From positions 4,154,001-4,218,000 of the forward strand of contig CBDCDJ010000007.1 in assembly GCA_965215355.1 (NCBI GenBank): 64,000 bases of DNA, read 5' to 3'. Shown here piece after piece: positions 51,758-60,214 of this stretch. The DNA comes from CBDCDJ01 sp965215355. GTDB taxonomy: Bacteria; Deinococcota; Deinococci; Deinococcales; Trueperaceae. Position numbers and translations under genes: made by a program. The notes beneath the pieces were generated by a model, which was not told where the DNA came from, made no database searches, and saw nothing but the letters and a program-made list of their open reading frames with translations. Numbering within the stretch: the stretch's first letter is position 1; every line of letters begins with the position of its first letter.

Positions 51758-52972
51758 TCAGTCCAGGTACTTCCTCAGCTCGAGCTTCGCCACACTCTCC
51801 ACATGGACCTCGTCGGGGCCGTCGGCGAGGCGCAGGGTGCGGGCGTTGGCCCAGGCGGCGGCCAAAAAGGTGTCGTCTGAGACGCCCGCACCGCCGAACA
51901 CCTGAATCGCGCGGTCGATGACGGCGAGCGCCATGCTCGGCGCGACGACTTTTATCATCGAGATTTCGGCACGGGCCGCTTTATTACCTACTGTGTCCAT
52001 CATATGTGCTGCTTTCAAAACCAACAGCCGGGCTTGGTCGATTTCGAGGCGCGAGCGGGCGATGTCGGCGCGCACCGTGCCGTGCTCGGCGACGCGCCGC
52101 CCGAAGGCGGTGCGCTGCAGGGCGCGGCGGCACAGCGCCTCGAGCGCGTGCTCGGCCTGACCGATGAGGCGCATGCAGTGGTGGATGCGCCCCGGCCCCA
52201 GCCGCCCCTGCGCGATTTCGAAGCCGCGACCCTCGCCCAAAAGCATGTTCGCGGCGGGTACGCGCGCGTCGTTGAAACTGATTTCGGCGTGGCCGTGCGG
52301 CGCGTGGTCATAGCCGAAGACGTTCAACACACGCTCGACGCGCACGCCCGACGTGTCGAGCGGGACCAAAATCATCGACTGCTGTTTATGTTTCGGCGCG
52401 TCGGGGTCGCTCTTGCCCATGAAAATGGCGACCTTGCAGCGCGGGTCGCCCGCACCCGAACTCCACCACTTGCGCCCGTTCAGAACATACTCGTCGCCAT
52501 CCCGAACGATGCTCGAGCGAATATTGGTCGCGTCGCTTGAAGCCACGTCCGGCTCGGTCATGCAAAAGCAGGAGCGGATGTCGCCCGCCAAGAGAGGCTC
52601 GAGCCATTTTTCTTGCTGCTCAGGCGTGCCGTAACGCGCGAGCACCTCCATGTTGCCGGTATCGGGCGCGCTGCAGTTGAACACTTCGGGTGCCCAGTGG
52701 ACGCGGCCCATCGTTTCGCAGAGCGGGGCGTACTCTAGGTTGGTCAACCCTGCGCCGCGTTCATCGGGCAAAAACAGGTTCCACAGCCCCGCCGCGCGCG
52801 CTTTGGGTTTGAGGTCTTCGGTGAGTCGGACGGGCTGCCAGCGGTCACCCGCAGCGACTTGGCGCTCGAACTCGGCCTCGTTCGGGTAGACGTGCTCGTC
52901 CATAAAGGCGTCCAGGCGCGTTTGGAGGTCTTGGCTCTTGGCGGACGGTTCGAATATCGCTTCAAGCTGCAT
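51758..52972 (-). CDS. Acyl-CoA dehydrogenase family protein
   Basis: 404 aa flavoprotein of beta-oxidation or branched-chain catabolism. Typical stretches: CMTEPDVASSDATNI (FAD/substrate loop), NGRKWWSSGAGDP, VFGYDHAPHGHAEISFNDARVP, GRGFEIAQGRLGPGRIHHCMR, and IQVFGGAGVSDDTFLA. The ATG at 52972 has GGAGAG 4 nt upstream. With the fadJ-like gene it makes the first three steps of beta-oxidation. A thiolase is not in the window. Confidence 0.93.
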   Translation of the reverse strand: MQLEAIFEPSAKSQDLQTRLDAFMDEHVYPNEAEFERQVAAGDRWQPVRLTEDLKPKARAAGLWNLFLPDERGAGLTNLEYAPLCETMGRVHWAPEVFNCSAPDTGNMEVLARYGTPEQQEKWLEPLLAGDIRSCFCMTEPDVASSDATNIRSSIVRDGDEYVLNGRKWWSSGAGDPRCKVAIFMGKSDPDAPKHKQQSMILVPLDTSGVRVERVLNVFGYDHAPHGHAEISFNDARVPAANMLLGEGRGFEIAQGRLGPGRIHHCMRLIGQAEHALEALCRRALQRTAFGRRVAEHGTVRADIARSRLEIDQARLLVLKAAHMMDTVGNKAARAEISMIKVVAPSMALAVIDRAIQVFGGAGVSDDTFLAAAWANARTLRLADGPDEVHVESVAKLELRKYLD

Positions 52973-53000
52973 GGCTCTCCTTACTCGAGCTTGTCCCGCG

Positions 53001-53026
53001 GTCAGGCAACGCTGTCAGGCAATGAT
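53001..53026 (-). repeat. 13-bp tandem duplication upstream of acyl-CoA dehydrogenase
   Basis: GTCAGGCAACGCT and GTCAGGCAATGAT follow each other (53001-53013 and 53014-53026). A third GTCAGGCA occurs near 53079. It is one of the 12-13-bp junction duplications. Confidence 0.6.
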
Positions 53027-53078
53027 ACCGCACAGCCTCGTTCGGCACGAACCCGCAGGGCTCCGTCCTTAGGCTTTG

Positions 53079-53900
53079 TCAGGCACGGTGACCGGGCTGG
53101 TCCGCAGTGCCCGAGTAGTCCCCAGTGCTCGAGTAGTTCGCAGAGTTCGAATAGTCCACGACGACCGGCGCGTGGTCGGACAGGACGGGGTCTTTGAGGA
53201 TTTCGGCGTGGGTGACCCGGCTCGCCAGACCGGGCGTCGCGAGCTGGTAGTCGAGCCGCCAGCCGACGTTTCGCGCCCGCGCTCCCGAGCGCTGCGACCA
53301 CCACGAATAAACGGATACCTCCGGCCCGACGTGCGCCCGCACCACGTCGACGAGTCCCAGCTCGAGCAACGCGCCGAACCACGCGCGCTCCTCGGGCAAA
53401 AAGCCGCTCGTTTTTTGGTTGGCCCGCCAGTTCGTCAGGTCGACCCGCCGGTGCGCGACGTTTAGGTCGCCGCACACCAGCAGCTCGCGCCCCGCGGCCA
53501 GCAAGCTCTCGACGTGACGGTAAAAGTCGGCCAAAAACCTCAGCTTGAAAGCCTGGCGCTCGTCGCGGCTCGAGCCCGACGGCACGTACACGTTCAGCAC
53601 GCTCAAGCGCGAAAAGTCCGCCCGCAGGACGCGGCCCTCGCTGTCGTACCTTTCAAAACCGAGCCCGCAGACAATCCGGTCGGCGGGACGGAGGCTCAAA
53701 ACGCCCACGCCGCTGTAGCCCTTGCGCTCGGCGCAGTGCCAGACGCTGTGGTAGTCGGGCAGCAACGCGGGGATGTCCACTTCGTGCGCCTTGACCTCTT
53801 GCAGACAAATCAGGTCGGGCGCGCTTGCCGTGACCAGCGCCACGAAGCCTTTGCGGTAGGCCGCCCGGACGCCGTTGACGTTGAAACTCATGACGCGCAC
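53079..53900 (-). CDS. xthA: Exodeoxyribonuclease III family endonuclease
   Basis: 273 aa. AP endonuclease/3'-5' exonuclease of base-excision repair. Motifs: SFNVNGVRA (metal), DLICLQEVKAHE, the active-site VCGDLNVAH, and SDHAPVVVD at the end. Starts at a GTG after TAGACT and 7 nt (leaderless); an ATG three codons on is the alternative. The last ~20 residues are an 18-bp tandem repeat (DYSNSA/NYSSTG/DYSGTA) beyond the normal end, an added tail. The gene stands alone. Confidence 0.93.
   Translation of the reverse strand: MRVMSFNVNGVRAAYRKGFVALVTASAPDLICLQEVKAHEVDIPALLPDYHSVWHCAERKGYSGVGVLSLRPADRIVCGLGFERYDSEGRVLRADFSRLSVLNVYVPSGSSRDERQAFKLRFLADFYRHVESLLAAGRELLVCGDLNVAHRRVDLTNWRANQKTSGFLPEERAWFGALLELGLVDVVRAHVGPEVSVYSWWSQRSGARARNVGWRLDYQLATPGLASRVTHAEILKDPVLSDHAPVVVDYSNSANYSSTGDYSGTADQPGHRA
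53103..53156 (-). repeat. 18-bp tandem repeat (3 units) in the xthA C-terminal tail
   Basis: Three diverged 18-bp units read DYSNSA, NYSSTG and DYSGTA on the minus strand. They follow the family's conserved SDHAPVVV, so the tail appears to be an addition. Confidence 0.75.
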
Positions 53901-53907
53901 GCCCTTG

Positions 53908-53913
53908 AGTCTA
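53908..53913 (-). promoter_or_regulatory. -10 box of a leaderless promoter (xthA)
   Basis: Minus-strand TAGACT ends 7 nt before the xthA GTG at 53900, the same box and spacing as recF and the Nudix gene. Confidence 0.55.
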
Positions 53914-54036
53914 CCTTAGAACACGCGCCTCGCCCTGACGGGAGGTTTTTCGTGATGTGTGGTGCGAGGGCTCGAGCCGAACGCCTGTCGACCTAAAAAA
54001 GCGTAAAAACCCCGCCGGGCGTGGACCGGGCCGGGG

Positions 54037-54042
54037 TAGACT
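54037..54042 (+). promoter_or_regulatory. -10 box of a leaderless promoter (Nudix gene)
   Basis: TAGACT ends 7 nt before the GTG at 54050. Confidence 0.55.
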
Positions 54043-54049
54043 TGGAGCC

Positions 54050-54634
54050 GTGAGCGCACCCCCTGAGTACCCCCCTGTGAGCGAACCCTGGCGCACCCGC
54101 CGTTCCCGCGTGCTGCTCGAGCACGAGCGCATCCGCGTCGTCGAAGACCTGGTGACGCTGCCCGCGGGCGGCGAGACCGCTTGGCTGCGCTTCGAGAAGT
54201 TGCAAGACTTTGTGAGCGTCATCTGTCTGCGTGGGGGTGGGGGCGAATGTGAGGTGCTCGTCGCCGCGCAGTACAACCATCCCCCACAGCGCGCCGTGAC
54301 CGAGTTTCCGGGCGGCGTCGTCGACGCGGGCGAGACGCCGTTGCAGACCGCGCACCGCGAACTCGCAGAGGAAACCGGCCTGCGCGCCCAAGTCATGACG
54401 CCGCTGGGCTCGTTCCTGGTCAACCCGCGCCGCACGCCGATTCGGGGTTTCGTGTTCGTCGCGGAAGGGTTCAGCGAGGGCGCGGCGCGCTTGGAGCCTG
54501 AGGAAAACATCGCCCTCGAGTGGTTGAACCTGACCGACTTCGAAGAACGCTTGCGCGGGGACGAGGCGGTCAACGGCAACCTGCTCGCCGCCTGGGCGCT
54601 GTTCCGGCTCGCGCCCGGGGGTTGGGCCGACTAA
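54050..54634 (+). CDS. Nudix hydrolase, ADP-ribose pyrophosphatase-like
   Basis: 194 aa. The full Nudix box begins at GGVVDAGETPLQTA and ends with RELAEETGL (about residues 88-110). The N-terminal strand VLLEHERIRVVEDLVTLPAGGET and the C-terminal LEPEENIALEWLNL suit the ADP-sugar pyrophosphatase branch. Family reaction: hydrolysis of a nucleoside diphosphate linked to X. The GTG start is supported by the -10 box. The upstream in-frame extension to 53957 lacks a better start. Confidence 0.88.
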   Translation: MSAPPEYPPVSEPWRTRRSRVLLEHERIRVVEDLVTLPAGGETAWLRFEKLQDFVSVICLRGGGGECEVLVAAQYNHPPQRAVTEFPGGVVDAGETPLQTAHRELAEETGLRAQVMTPLGSFLVNPRRTPIRGFVFVAEGFSEGAARLEPEENIALEWLNLTDFEERLRGDEAVNGNLLAAWALFRLAPGGWAD

Positions 54635-54675
54635 CGCTTGAGAGGTTTTCTTAACGCTGTCTCAGGCCCGCGGCC

Positions 54676-54681
54676 TATACT
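54676..54681 (+). promoter_or_regulatory. Likely -10 box of the NatAB-type operon
   Basis: TATACT lies about 107 nt before the ATG at 54788. This makes the longest leader of the window's clear promoters. I saw no riboswitch motif in it. Confidence 0.4.
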
Positions 54682-54787
54682 TTTGAAGGTGGTCGCGTTC
54701 GGCCTCGAGCCTGTATTTTGGCGTCGTTAAGGACCGCCGCGACGACTTACAACCGCACACTGGAGCCGTAAACGAAGGATTTAAGTT

Positions 54788-55741
54788 ATGCCCACAGCCA
54801 TCATCGAAGTCAAGCACTTCTCCAAGCGCTTCGGCGCGGCGCAGGTCGTCAAGGACCTGTCGTTCGAGGTCGAGCGCGGCGAGATTTTCGCCTTTTTGGG
54901 CGCGAACGGCTCGGGCAAAACGACGACGATTCGCACCCTGTTGGGCATCTACGAGCAGGACGAGGGCACCTTGCACATCGACGGCCGCCCCTACTCACCC
55001 GAACATGCCAACATGCTCGGCTATCTACCCGAGGAGCGCGGGCTGTACGCGACCTCGCCGGTGTTGGAAACGCTCGTCTACTTCGGCTGCCTCAAGGGCC
55101 TGCGCCGCGCCGAGGCCGTGAAACGCGCGAGCGACTATTTAGAGCGCGTCGGCTTGGCCGACAAGGCCAAAACCGACCTCAAAAAACTCTCGGGCGGCCA
55201 GCAGCAAAAAGTCCAGCTCGGCGCGACCATCATCAACCGGCCCGAACTGCTCATCCTGGACGAGCCGACCAAGGCGCTCGACCCGGTCAACCGCGCGCTG
55301 CTCATGGAACTGCTGCTCGAGTTGAACCGTGGCGGCTCGACAATCGTCTTCATCACGCACCAGATGGACGAGGTCGAACGCATCGCCGAACGCCTTGTGA
55401 TGATTCACGAGGGACAACGCGCGCTTTACGGCGCGTTAAACGAGGTCAAGGCCGCGTTCAGCGACGACAGCCTGCGCGTCGAGTTTGTCGGCGAGTTTCC
55501 CACGAATCCGAGCCTTTACGAAGTCGAAATCGTCAAGCTGAAAGGTAAGCAAACAGGCCGCGTCAAAACAGCCCGCGTCACGCCCAGAGAGGGCGTCGCG
55601 CCGCAGCGCATCTTGCAAACGCTGCTGCAACAGGGCCTCGAGCTGAGGGCTCTTGAAGCCGACACGCCGTCGTTGGACGACATTTTCCTGACGGTTTCCA
55701 AACAACACGATTCCGAAAAGCGTGAAGAGGTGCGGGCATGA
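54788..55741 (+). CDS. ABC exporter ATPase (NatA-like)
   Basis: 317 aa. Walker A GANGSGKTT at residues 38-46, signature LSGGQQQ near residue 137, Walker B LLILDEPTKALD. The C-terminal ~70 residues form the domain usual in Na+/multidrug NatA-type ATPases, ending DIFLTVSKQHD. AAGGA lies about 9 nt before the ATG. Its TGA overlaps the ATG of the permease (ATGA), so the pair are co-translated. The exported substrate is unknown. Confidence 0.92.
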   Translation: MPTAIIEVKHFSKRFGAAQVVKDLSFEVERGEIFAFLGANGSGKTTTIRTLLGIYEQDEGTLHIDGRPYSPEHANMLGYLPEERGLYATSPVLETLVYFGCLKGLRRAEAVKRASDYLERVGLADKAKTDLKKLSGGQQQKVQLGATIINRPELLILDEPTKALDPVNRALLMELLLELNRGGSTIVFITHQMDEVERIAERLVMIHEGQRALYGALNEVKAAFSDDSLRVEFVGEFPTNPSLYEVEIVKLKGKQTGRVKTARVTPREGVAPQRILQTLLQQGLELRALEADTPSLDDIFLTVSKQHDSEKREEVRA

Positions 55742-56994
55742 ACCAGATCGGGTTGGTCGCGCGGCGCGAATACCTCAAGGTCGTGCGGAGCCGCGCGTTT
55801 TGGCTCACCACCTTGCTGCTGCCGGCGGTGTTTATCGTTTTCGGGGCTGTTTCGGGGCTGTCGTCCTCGAGCGCCACCAAAAGCGCCCAGGCGCAGGTCG
55901 CCTCGGCGAAAGAAATCGCCGTGGTTGACCGGGCGGGCGTCATCGCGCCGGGGCAGTACGTGAAGCCGTTTGTGAAGGTCGAGGACGAGGCCGCCGCCCT
56001 GCAGGACGTCGAAAACGGCACACTCGACGCGCTGTTCGTTTACCCGGCGGACGTGGCGACCTCCAAAACGATTCGGGTGTATGCCCAAGACTTGGGGCTG
56101 TTCTCGAGCGGCGAGTACAACGACGCCGCCGAAACACTCCTCAAGCAGAGCGTCCTGGCCGGACTGAACGACCCGGAGGAAATCTCGCTCTTCAACAGCG
56201 ACCTGAACGTGACCGCGACAACCTACCGCGACGGGCAGCTCGCGCCCGCGCTGGCGAGCTACGTGTTGCCGGGGCTTTTGGTGGTGCTCTACTTCATGCT
56301 CATCTACGTGTCGCTGGGCTACCTGCTGACGGGCGTGTCCGAGGAAAAAGAAAACCGCGTCATCGAAATCATGCTGACGACGATGCGGCCCTACCGACTC
56401 GTCTGGGGCAAGCTTATCGGGCTCATAGGCGTGGTGCTGACGCAGTTTTTGCTGCTGACGAGTTTCAGCGTCGGGGCCGCGGCGCTGCTGGGGACGACGT
56501 TGCCCGCCGAACTGAACTTGGCGACGCTGCCGGTCAACCCCGCTCAACTTCTCCTCGGCTTGTTTTACCTGCTTGCAGGGTTGCTGATTATGGCCGCGCT
56601 GCAAATCGGTGTCGGCGCTGTTATGCCGAGCGCACGCGAGGCGGGGCAGTTTTCGGCCATTTTCATCCTGCTGGCGGTGAGCCCGATTTACTTTTTCTCG
56701 ACGATTCTGCAAGCGCCGCACGGCACGGTCGCGCAAATCACGAGCTATTTCCCGCTCACCGCCCCGTTCGTGCTGCTGCTCCGCAACGCGATTTTCGCCC
56801 TCACGCCGACAGAAGCGCTTCTCGGCGTGCTGGCGCTGTCTGTTTACGTGGTGTTGGGTTTGTACGCGGCGTTCGCCCTCTTTAAGGCGGGCGCGCTCGA
56901 GTACAGCCAGCGTTTGCCGCTCGGACGGGTGTTCGGTCGGCGCGCTGCCGCCAGCAATTCCAAATTTAACAAACCCTCTCTCAAACAGCGTTGA
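55738..56994 (+). CDS. ABC exporter permease (NatB / ABC-2 type)
   Basis: 418 aa. One N-terminal helix (residues ~20-42), a large external domain (~60-170), then five or six helices in the C-terminal half with SEEKENRVIEIMLTTMRP, the typical ABC-2 coupling segment. It works with the overlapping ATPase gene. NatAB of Bacillus exports Na+; other members move lipids or antibiotics. Confidence 0.9.
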   Translation: MNQIGLVARREYLKVVRSRAFWLTTLLLPAVFIVFGAVSGLSSSSATKSAQAQVASAKEIAVVDRAGVIAPGQYVKPFVKVEDEAAALQDVENGTLDALFVYPADVATSKTIRVYAQDLGLFSSGEYNDAAETLLKQSVLAGLNDPEEISLFNSDLNVTATTYRDGQLAPALASYVLPGLLVVLYFMLIYVSLGYLLTGVSEEKENRVIEIMLTTMRPYRLVWGKLIGLIGVVLTQFLLLTSFSVGAAALLGTTLPAELNLATLPVNPAQLLLGLFYLLAGLLIMAALQIGVGAVMPSAREAGQFSAIFILLAVSPIYFFSTILQAPHGTVAQITSYFPLTAPFVLLLRNAIFALTPTEALLGVLALSVYVVLGLYAAFALFKAGALEYSQRLPLGRVFGRRAAASNSKFNKPSLKQR

Positions 56995-57369
56995 GCAGGT
57001 TAAAGCTTATCAGCACAGCAGCTAATTCCCCTCTACTTTGCTCAGAAGAGGGCTAAATATCTGGCGGGACGCTTCTAAAAAGTTGCTAAGGGAGCTTAGT
57101 TCACCAGAAACTGAAGGGTTATTCTCCGAAACAGCCTCTGTAGCTGCTCGATTGCTCGTCGCCTATCTCTTGAGAGTACCGTTCAGCACGTCATTGAAAT
57201 CGAATTTGGTTAAATTTGGAACTGCTGCGCTGCCGCGTCAGCCCTAGCCGAACCCCCCGCCCATCCTGTAAGATAGTGAGTTGAACTTTCAAAGGTGCCC
57301 TCTTTGACGCAAACTTGCTACGAAGAGGCTATCTTTGAACACCTGCTTTGAACACCTGGAGGCAAGTCA
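56995..57369 (+). other. 375-bp leader region of the ribosomal-protein unit, mixed low GC
   Basis: About 57000-57240 is near 47% GC and holds an open frame (57038-57247, 69 aa) with no family resemblance or ribosome site; I do not call it. Inside, CCCTCT...AGAGGG (about 57030-57052) may form a weak stop signal for the NatB gene. TAAGAT (about 57270) may be the rpsP -10. Confidence 0.35.
57333..57358 (+). repeat. 13-bp tandem duplication before rpsP
   Basis: CTTTGAACACCTG occurs twice without mismatch (57333-57345 and 57346-57358), just ahead of the GGAGG ribosome site of rpsP. Confidence 0.85.
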
Positions 57370-57678
57370 ATGGTTAAAATTCGTCTTATGCGCTTGGGCG
57401 CGAAGAAAAACCCTCACTACCGCGTGGTGGTCGTCGACTCTCGCAAAAAGCGGAGCAGCGACTACATCGAATCGCTCGGCTACTACGACCCGCGCAACAC
57501 CGTGGAGGTGCCCCTGAAGTTGGACGCGGAGCGGGCGTCTTACTGGCTCGAGCAGGGCGCGCAACCGACCGAAACCGCCGCGAAGCTCTTAGAGCAGTCC
57601 GGCGTGACCCTGGGTGGGGTGCTCGCCAAGCGTTCGGCCGGCTACAAGGCGCGCGCGGCGGCTAACGCCGAGGCGTAA
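57370..57678 (+). CDS. rpsP: 30S ribosomal protein S16
   Basis: 102 aa. Family opening MVKIRLMRLGAKKNPHYRVVV, RSSDYIESLGYYDPR, and AQPTETAAKLLEQSGV are diagnostic. It binds 16S rRNA in the 30S body. GGAGG (57358-57362) is 7 nt before the ATG. It heads the rpsP-khpA-rimM-trmD unit, conserved in most bacteria. Confidence 0.97.
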   Translation: MVKIRLMRLGAKKNPHYRVVVVDSRKKRSSDYIESLGYYDPRNTVEVPLKLDAERASYWLEQGAQPTETAAKLLEQSGVTLGGVLAKRSAGYKARAAANAEA

Positions 57679-57909
57679 GTGCCCCTGGAACTCGTCACCT
57701 TCATCGTCCACAACCTCGTCGCCGAGCCGGACGGTTTGCAGGTCACGGCGCAGCGCGAGGGCGGCGGTTTGCGCATCGAAATCCGCTGCGCGAAGGGCGA
57801 CGCGGGCCGGGTTATCGGGCGCGGCGGCCGCGTCATCAACAGCATTCGCACACTGGCGCGGGCCGCCGCCGAAGGCCAGCACCACGTCGAGGTGCAACTC
57901 GTCGACTGA
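57679..57909 (+). CDS. khpA: KhpA, KH-domain RNA-binding protein
   Basis: 76 aa, a single type-II KH domain. GRVIGRGGRVINSIRTL carries the GxxG RNA-binding loop. It binds RNA and, with KhpB, affects cell size and translation in Gram-positive models. Its GTG directly abuts the rpsP TAA with no gap. Placement between rpsP and rimM is the classic one. Confidence 0.93.
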   Translation: MPLELVTFIVHNLVAEPDGLQVTAQREGGGLRIEIRCAKGDAGRVIGRGGRVINSIRTLARAAAEGQHHVEVQLVD

Positions 57910-57930
57910 ACGCTGAAAGACGCCTTGGCA

Positions 57931-58440
57931 ATGGCCCACGCGCCCCCGGCAGACTTTGTAAAACTCGGCACCCTCGGCAAGACGTTTCAGCTCGAGGGCG
58001 GTCTTCGCTTCTACCCTCTGGGCGACGCGGAGGCGGACGCGGTGCTCGGCTTGTCAGAGTTGTGGTTGACGGGCGTGGGCGAGGTCGGGGTGCGCCGGGT
58101 GCGCCCCGCCGGGCAAAACATCATCCTTTACCTGGGGCAAATCCGTGACCGCGAGGCGGCGCAAAGGCTTGTCAACAAAGACGTGTACGCCGCCGCCGCC
58201 GCGCTGCCCGAGCCGGAAGAGGGCGACATCTACATAGACGAACTGCTCGACCTGCCGGTCTATCTGGACGGCGACTTATACGGCACGGTCGTAGAAGTGC
58301 TCGAGGCCGGCTTGCAAGACCTGCTGGTGATTCGCGCCTCAGCCGGCGAGGCGATGGTGCCGCTGCAAGCGCCCTACGTCGAGGTTACCGACGACGGCGT
58401 CTATTTGGTGGACCTGCCCGAGGGCCTGCTCGAGCCCTGA
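57931..58440 (+). CDS. rimM: 16S rRNA processing / 30S assembly factor RimM
   Basis: 169 aa. N-terminal RimM domain (FVKLGTLGKTFQLEGGLRFYPL) and a C-terminal PRC-barrel (about residues 95-168) with DELLDLPVYL and ILY-type strands. It helps maturation of the 30S head. The ATG at 57931 is preferred; a TTG two codons before it is possible. It lies 21 nt after khpA. A spacer of 120 bp with a dispersed repeat separates it from trmD. Confidence 0.93.
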   Translation: MAHAPPADFVKLGTLGKTFQLEGGLRFYPLGDAEADAVLGLSELWLTGVGEVGVRRVRPAGQNIILYLGQIRDREAAQRLVNKDVYAAAAALPEPEEGDIYIDELLDLPVYLDGDLYGTVVEVLEAGLQDLLVIRASAGEAMVPLQAPYVEVTDDGVYLVDLPEGLLEP

Positions 58441-58510
58441 GTAAAAAGTACCGAGCACCGAGTGAAAAGTGGGTGGAAAATTCGTTAGTTTTTTGGTCAC
58501 AGGGTGAGGA
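58441..58510 (+). repeat. Intergenic dispersed repeat, copy C
   Basis: It contains AAAGTACCGAGCACCGAGTGA, close to a stretch in copy B at 23.3 kb. It separates rimM from trmD, which usually follow each other closely. Confidence 0.55.
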
Positions 58511-58560
58511 TTAACGACTGATAACCAAGACTTGCTCCTGTACTTACCCGCTCGAGAAGG

Positions 58561-59316
58561 GTGCCTAAGCTGAAGTACACGGTCTACACGCTGTTTCCCC
58601 AACTCCTCGAGCCGTGGACCCGCGAAGCCTTGTTGGGACGTGCGGTGGCAGCGGGGCTTATCCGTTTCGACCTGCGCGACCTGCGCGCCCACGCCCAGGA
58701 CAAACACAACCGCGTCGACGACACCCCGTACGGCGGCGGCGCGGGCATGGTGATTCGGGTCGACGTGGTGGCGCGGGCCTTGGCCGAGGCTGCAGCGTCG
58801 GCGGTGCCGCCGGACGAAACCGTTCTGTTGTCCCCGGCGGGCGAACCGCTCACCCAAGGCCTGGTCGAGACACTCGCTCAGAAAAAACACCTGTGCCTGC
58901 TGGCGGGCCGCTACGAAGGTTTCGACGCCCGCGTCGAACACCTCGTCACGCGCGAAGTCAGCGTGGGCGACTTCGTGCTGATGGGCGGCGAGGTGGCGGC
59001 GCTGGCGCTCGTCGAGGCGACCGCCCGGCTCGTCCCCGGGGTCTTGGGCGACGCGGCGAGTCACCAGCAAGACTCGTTCACGACCGGCCTGCTCGACTAT
59101 CCCGAGTACACCCGCCCCGCCGAGTTCGCGGGTGAGAGCGTCCCCGAGGTGCTTCTGAGCGGACACCACGCCCGAGTCGCCGCGTGGCGGCGGCGGGAAG
59201 CCCTGAAGCGTACCCTGGCGCGTCGCCCGGACCTGCTCGAGACGGCGACGCTGAGCCCCGAGGACGAAGAAACCCTGAAAACCTTTAAAAATAAGAAAAT
59301 CGACGCACAACCTTAA
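58561..59316 (+). CDS. trmD: tRNA (guanine-N1-)-methyltransferase
   Basis: 251 aa SPOUT enzyme that methylates G37 of tRNAs reading CNN codons and prevents frameshifting. Key segments: VDDTPYGGGAGMV, LLAGRYEGFDARV, SVGDFVLMGGEVAAL. AGAAGG directly precedes the GTG. rplS, the usual next gene, is absent here; a molybdate ABC operon follows. The gene may have its own promoter in the repeat-bearing spacer. Confidence 0.96.
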   Translation: MPKLKYTVYTLFPQLLEPWTREALLGRAVAAGLIRFDLRDLRAHAQDKHNRVDDTPYGGGAGMVIRVDVVARALAEAAASAVPPDETVLLSPAGEPLTQGLVETLAQKKHLCLLAGRYEGFDARVEHLVTREVSVGDFVLMGGEVAALALVEATARLVPGVLGDAASHQQDSFTTGLLDYPEYTRPAEFAGESVPEVLLSGHHARVAAWRRREALKRTLARRPDLLETATLSPEDEETLKTFKNKKIDAQP

Positions 59317-59396
59317 CAATCCAGAAAGCTTATAGAAAGGCTTGGTTTTGCGTCTACAGAGAGTTCGCCAAACGACGTGTCTGAAATTGAACGGCG

Positions 59397-59402
59397 TACA
59401 AT
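59397..59402 (+). promoter_or_regulatory. Likely -10 box of the modABC operon
   Basis: TACAAT is about 46 nt before the GTG of modA. The spacing to any -35 is weak. I saw no ModE-type site or molybdenum-cofactor riboswitch I could defend. Confidence 0.35.
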
Positions 59403-59448
59403 AGCGTTCGGCCATAGGTAACCCTTAAAGACCTGTGAAAGGACGACC

Positions 59449-60210
59449 GTGAGACGAGCCATCACCGTGCTGAGTTTGTGTTTCTCACTCAGTTTAGCTG
59501 CCCAAAAAGTCGCTGCTCAAAGAGTCACCGTGTTCGCGGCCTCGAGCCTCACCGAAGCGTTCGAAGACATAGGGGCGGCTTTCGAGGTGCAGCACGCAGG
59601 TGCCGAGGTCGTCTTGAACTTCGCCGGCTCCGCGACGCTGAGCACCCAAATCGCCCAGGGTGCGCCCGCCGACGTGTTCGCCAGCGCCGACCACGCGCAA
59701 ATGGCGGCGCTGGTGGCCGAAGACCTCGTTTTGGGTGAACCGACAGACTTCGCCCGCAACAAGCTCGTGGTGATAACGCCGAACGACTCCGCTCTTGCTG
59801 CGCTTGTCGACCTGGCGGCCCCCGGGGTCAAAGTCGTGCTGGCGGCGCCCGAGGTGCCGGTCGGGGCTTACGCGCGTGAGGCCCTGGACAAGCTGGGGGC
59901 CGTCTACGGTGCCGACTTCAGACGACGCGTCGAGGCCAACCTCGTTTCCGAGGAGCCGAACGTGCGGCAGGCCGCCGCCAAGGTCGAACTCGGCGAGGCC
60001 GACGCGGCCGTCGTCTACGCGACCGACGCGGCCGTGCTGAGCAACGTCCGCGTCATCGCCATTCCCGACGCCTACAACGTCACGGCGAGCTACCCCGTCG
60101 CGGCGCTCAGAGACGCTTCCCAGAGTGACCTCGCCCAAGCCTTTGTCGCCTTCGTGCTGTCCGCCGCGGGGCGAACCGTCCTGGCGGCCCACGGCTTTCT
60201 CGTACCTTAA
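59449..60210 (+). CDS. modA: Molybdate ABC transporter, substrate-binding protein
   Basis: 253 aa. Signal peptide at residues 1-23 (KVAAQ). ModA landmarks: VFAASSLTEAFEDIGAAFE, FNFAGS-type NFAGSATLSTQI, GAPADVFASAD, and NVRQAAAKVELGEADAAVVYATDA. It captures molybdate or tungstate in the periplasm. AAAGGA stands about 6 nt before the GTG. Confidence 0.94.
   Translation: MRRAITVLSLCFSLSLAAQKVAAQRVTVFAASSLTEAFEDIGAAFEVQHAGAEVVLNFAGSATLSTQIAQGAPADVFASADHAQMAALVAEDLVLGEPTDFARNKLVVITPNDSALAALVDLAAPGVKVVLAAPEVPVGAYAREALDKLGAVYGADFRRRVEANLVSEEPNVRQAAAKVELGEADAAVVYATDAAVLSNVRVIAIPDAYNVTASYPVAALRDASQSDLAQAFVAFVLSAAGRTVLAAHGFLVP
60203..60208 (+). promoter_or_regulatory. Possible internal -10 box at the modA 3' end
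   Basis: TACCTT ends 6 nt before the modB GTG. It overlaps the modA stop codon. It may be only chance, given operon context. Confidence 0.3.
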
Positions 60211-60214
60211 GCTC

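Noticed and set aside
57038..57247. 69-codon open frame before rpsP
   Set aside because: No ribosome site, no motif and a TTG start. It looks like low-GC spacer; kept only as part of the leader region.
59317..59448. Molybdenum-cofactor riboswitch or ModE site before modA
   Set aside because: I could not find either a convincing ModE palindrome or the riboswitch core by eye.
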